From Clostridia bacterium (lineage in GTDB: Bacteria > Bacillota > Clostridia > Oscillospirales > UBA644), in NCBI GenBank assembly GCA_017424085.1, contig JAFPBP010000343.1, positions 1 through 6,844 on the forward strand: DNA of 6,844 nt, written 5' to 3'. The translations under genes were made by a program, and so were the position numbers. Of the stretch, positions 6,484 through 6,844 are shown piece after piece (position 1 is the stretch's first letter; every line of letters begins with the position of its first letter). Below the pieces are notes generated by a model. The model was not told where the DNA came from and ran no database searches. It worked only from the letters and a program-made list of their open reading frames with translations.

Positions 6484-6844
6484 TTATTGATACTCGCCGT
6501 AGAAGGCACGCGTTTTATAGAATGCGCTCTTCTTGGAGGTAAGCTTGATCTCCTTCAGGAAGGGAGTTCCGTGGTTGACTTTGCGTTCATAATAAAGGAT
6601 GGTATCGGTCAGCCAGGATTCCTTCCAGAATTTTTCCCAAGAGGTACCCTTGCCGCCTGTGGCAATCACCTTAAAGAAGTTGCCGTTGGGATTGTTGGAG
6701 AAGCCCTTGACCGACTTCCCCTGCAACTTGGAGCTTTGAGGGAAGGTGGTGGTCAAGGTATCTGTCTCCTTATCAAAGCGGTACACATCGGAACCTGTCA
6801 GATAGAGATAACGGGTATCTGTGTAATCAGCAGAAAGATCGTGA
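6484..6844 (-). CDS. Beta-propeller-like protein of unknown function (DUF6528-like), C-terminal part (cut by right edge)
   Basis: The last 119 codons of a gene whose start lies beyond the window. The frame is open to base 6844, so the GTG at 6786-6784 is an internal Val, not a start. The visible part opens with HDLSADYTDTRYLYLTGSD, matching GHDLAPDLSDPRYLLIT of the next gene. Other shared motifs are RFDKE (then T.. or A..), SWEKFWKESWLTDTI against SWQNHWMASWLTDTI, and a C-terminal FYKTRAFYGEYQ against FYKCRSCYGKYQ. About 41 of 117 aligned positions are identical by eye. The two are therefore tandem paralogues, this one being more lysine-rich and lacking the C-x-x-C. It ends with TAA 29 bases before the second copy. 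Function unknown. If the N-terminus is like its neighbour's, about 190 residues are missing. Confidence 0.8.
   Translation of the reverse strand, partial: HDLSADYTDTRYLYLTGSDVYRFDKETDTLTTTFPQSSKLQGKSVKGFSNNPNGNFFKVIATGGKGTSWEKFWKESWLTDTILYYERKVNHGTPFLKEIKLTSKKSAFYKTRAFYGEYQ
6599..6616 (-). repeat. 18-bp exact repeat, copy in the truncated propeller gene
   Basis: Second copy of the repeat at 5637-5654, in the same orientation and 962 bases away, also encoding WLTDTI. Recombination between the copies would delete one gene's worth of sequence and leave a single hybrid gene; this is inference. Confidence 0.85.

Noticed and set aside
6484..6786. A short 100-residue gene starting at GTG 6786
   Set aside because: The frame is open to the window edge and the upstream residues (HDLSADYTDTRYLYLTGSD) match the paralogue, so the GTG is an internal valine of a longer gene.

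Overview
The window is a compact block of genes all read on the minus strand, best explained as the downstream part of a de novo purine biosynthesis operon in a bacterium of the class Clostridia (Firmicutes). Two things point there: PurL is the single-chain type seen in Clostridia, with an N-terminal PurS-like region and its own C-terminal glutaminase, and the ribosome binding sites are strong AAAGGAG/AAGGAA types. Codon third positions look G/C-rich (judged by eye, not computed). No species can be named from the window.

In the direction of transcription (right to left) the layout is: the C-terminal part of an uncharacterised beta-propeller-like protein (6844-6484, running off the right edge); a complete paralogue of it (6454-5531, 307 aa); purD (5476-4208, 422 aa); purL (4201-509, 1230 aa); and the first 165 codons of fhs, formate-tetrahydrofolate ligase (496-1, running off the left edge). 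Gaps are 29, 54, 6 and 12 bases, so there is no intergenic stretch over 60 bases. No tRNA, rRNA, mobile element, CRISPR array, riboswitch or convincing terminator was seen.

The three metabolic genes fit together. PurD makes glycinamide ribonucleotide (step 2), Fhs makes the 10-formyl-tetrahydrofolate that PurN uses at step 3, and PurL carries out step 4. The operon promoter and the other pur genes, if present, lie outside the window.

The less ordinary part is the tandem pair of propeller-like proteins of unknown function directly upstream of purD. They share C-terminal motifs (SW...W..SWLTDTI and a terminal FYK.R..YG.YQ). The complete copy also has three spaced His motifs. Also notable is the near-total absence of the codons TTA, CTA and TCA in the purine and fhs genes, which leaves a very long open but probably meaningless antisense frame.
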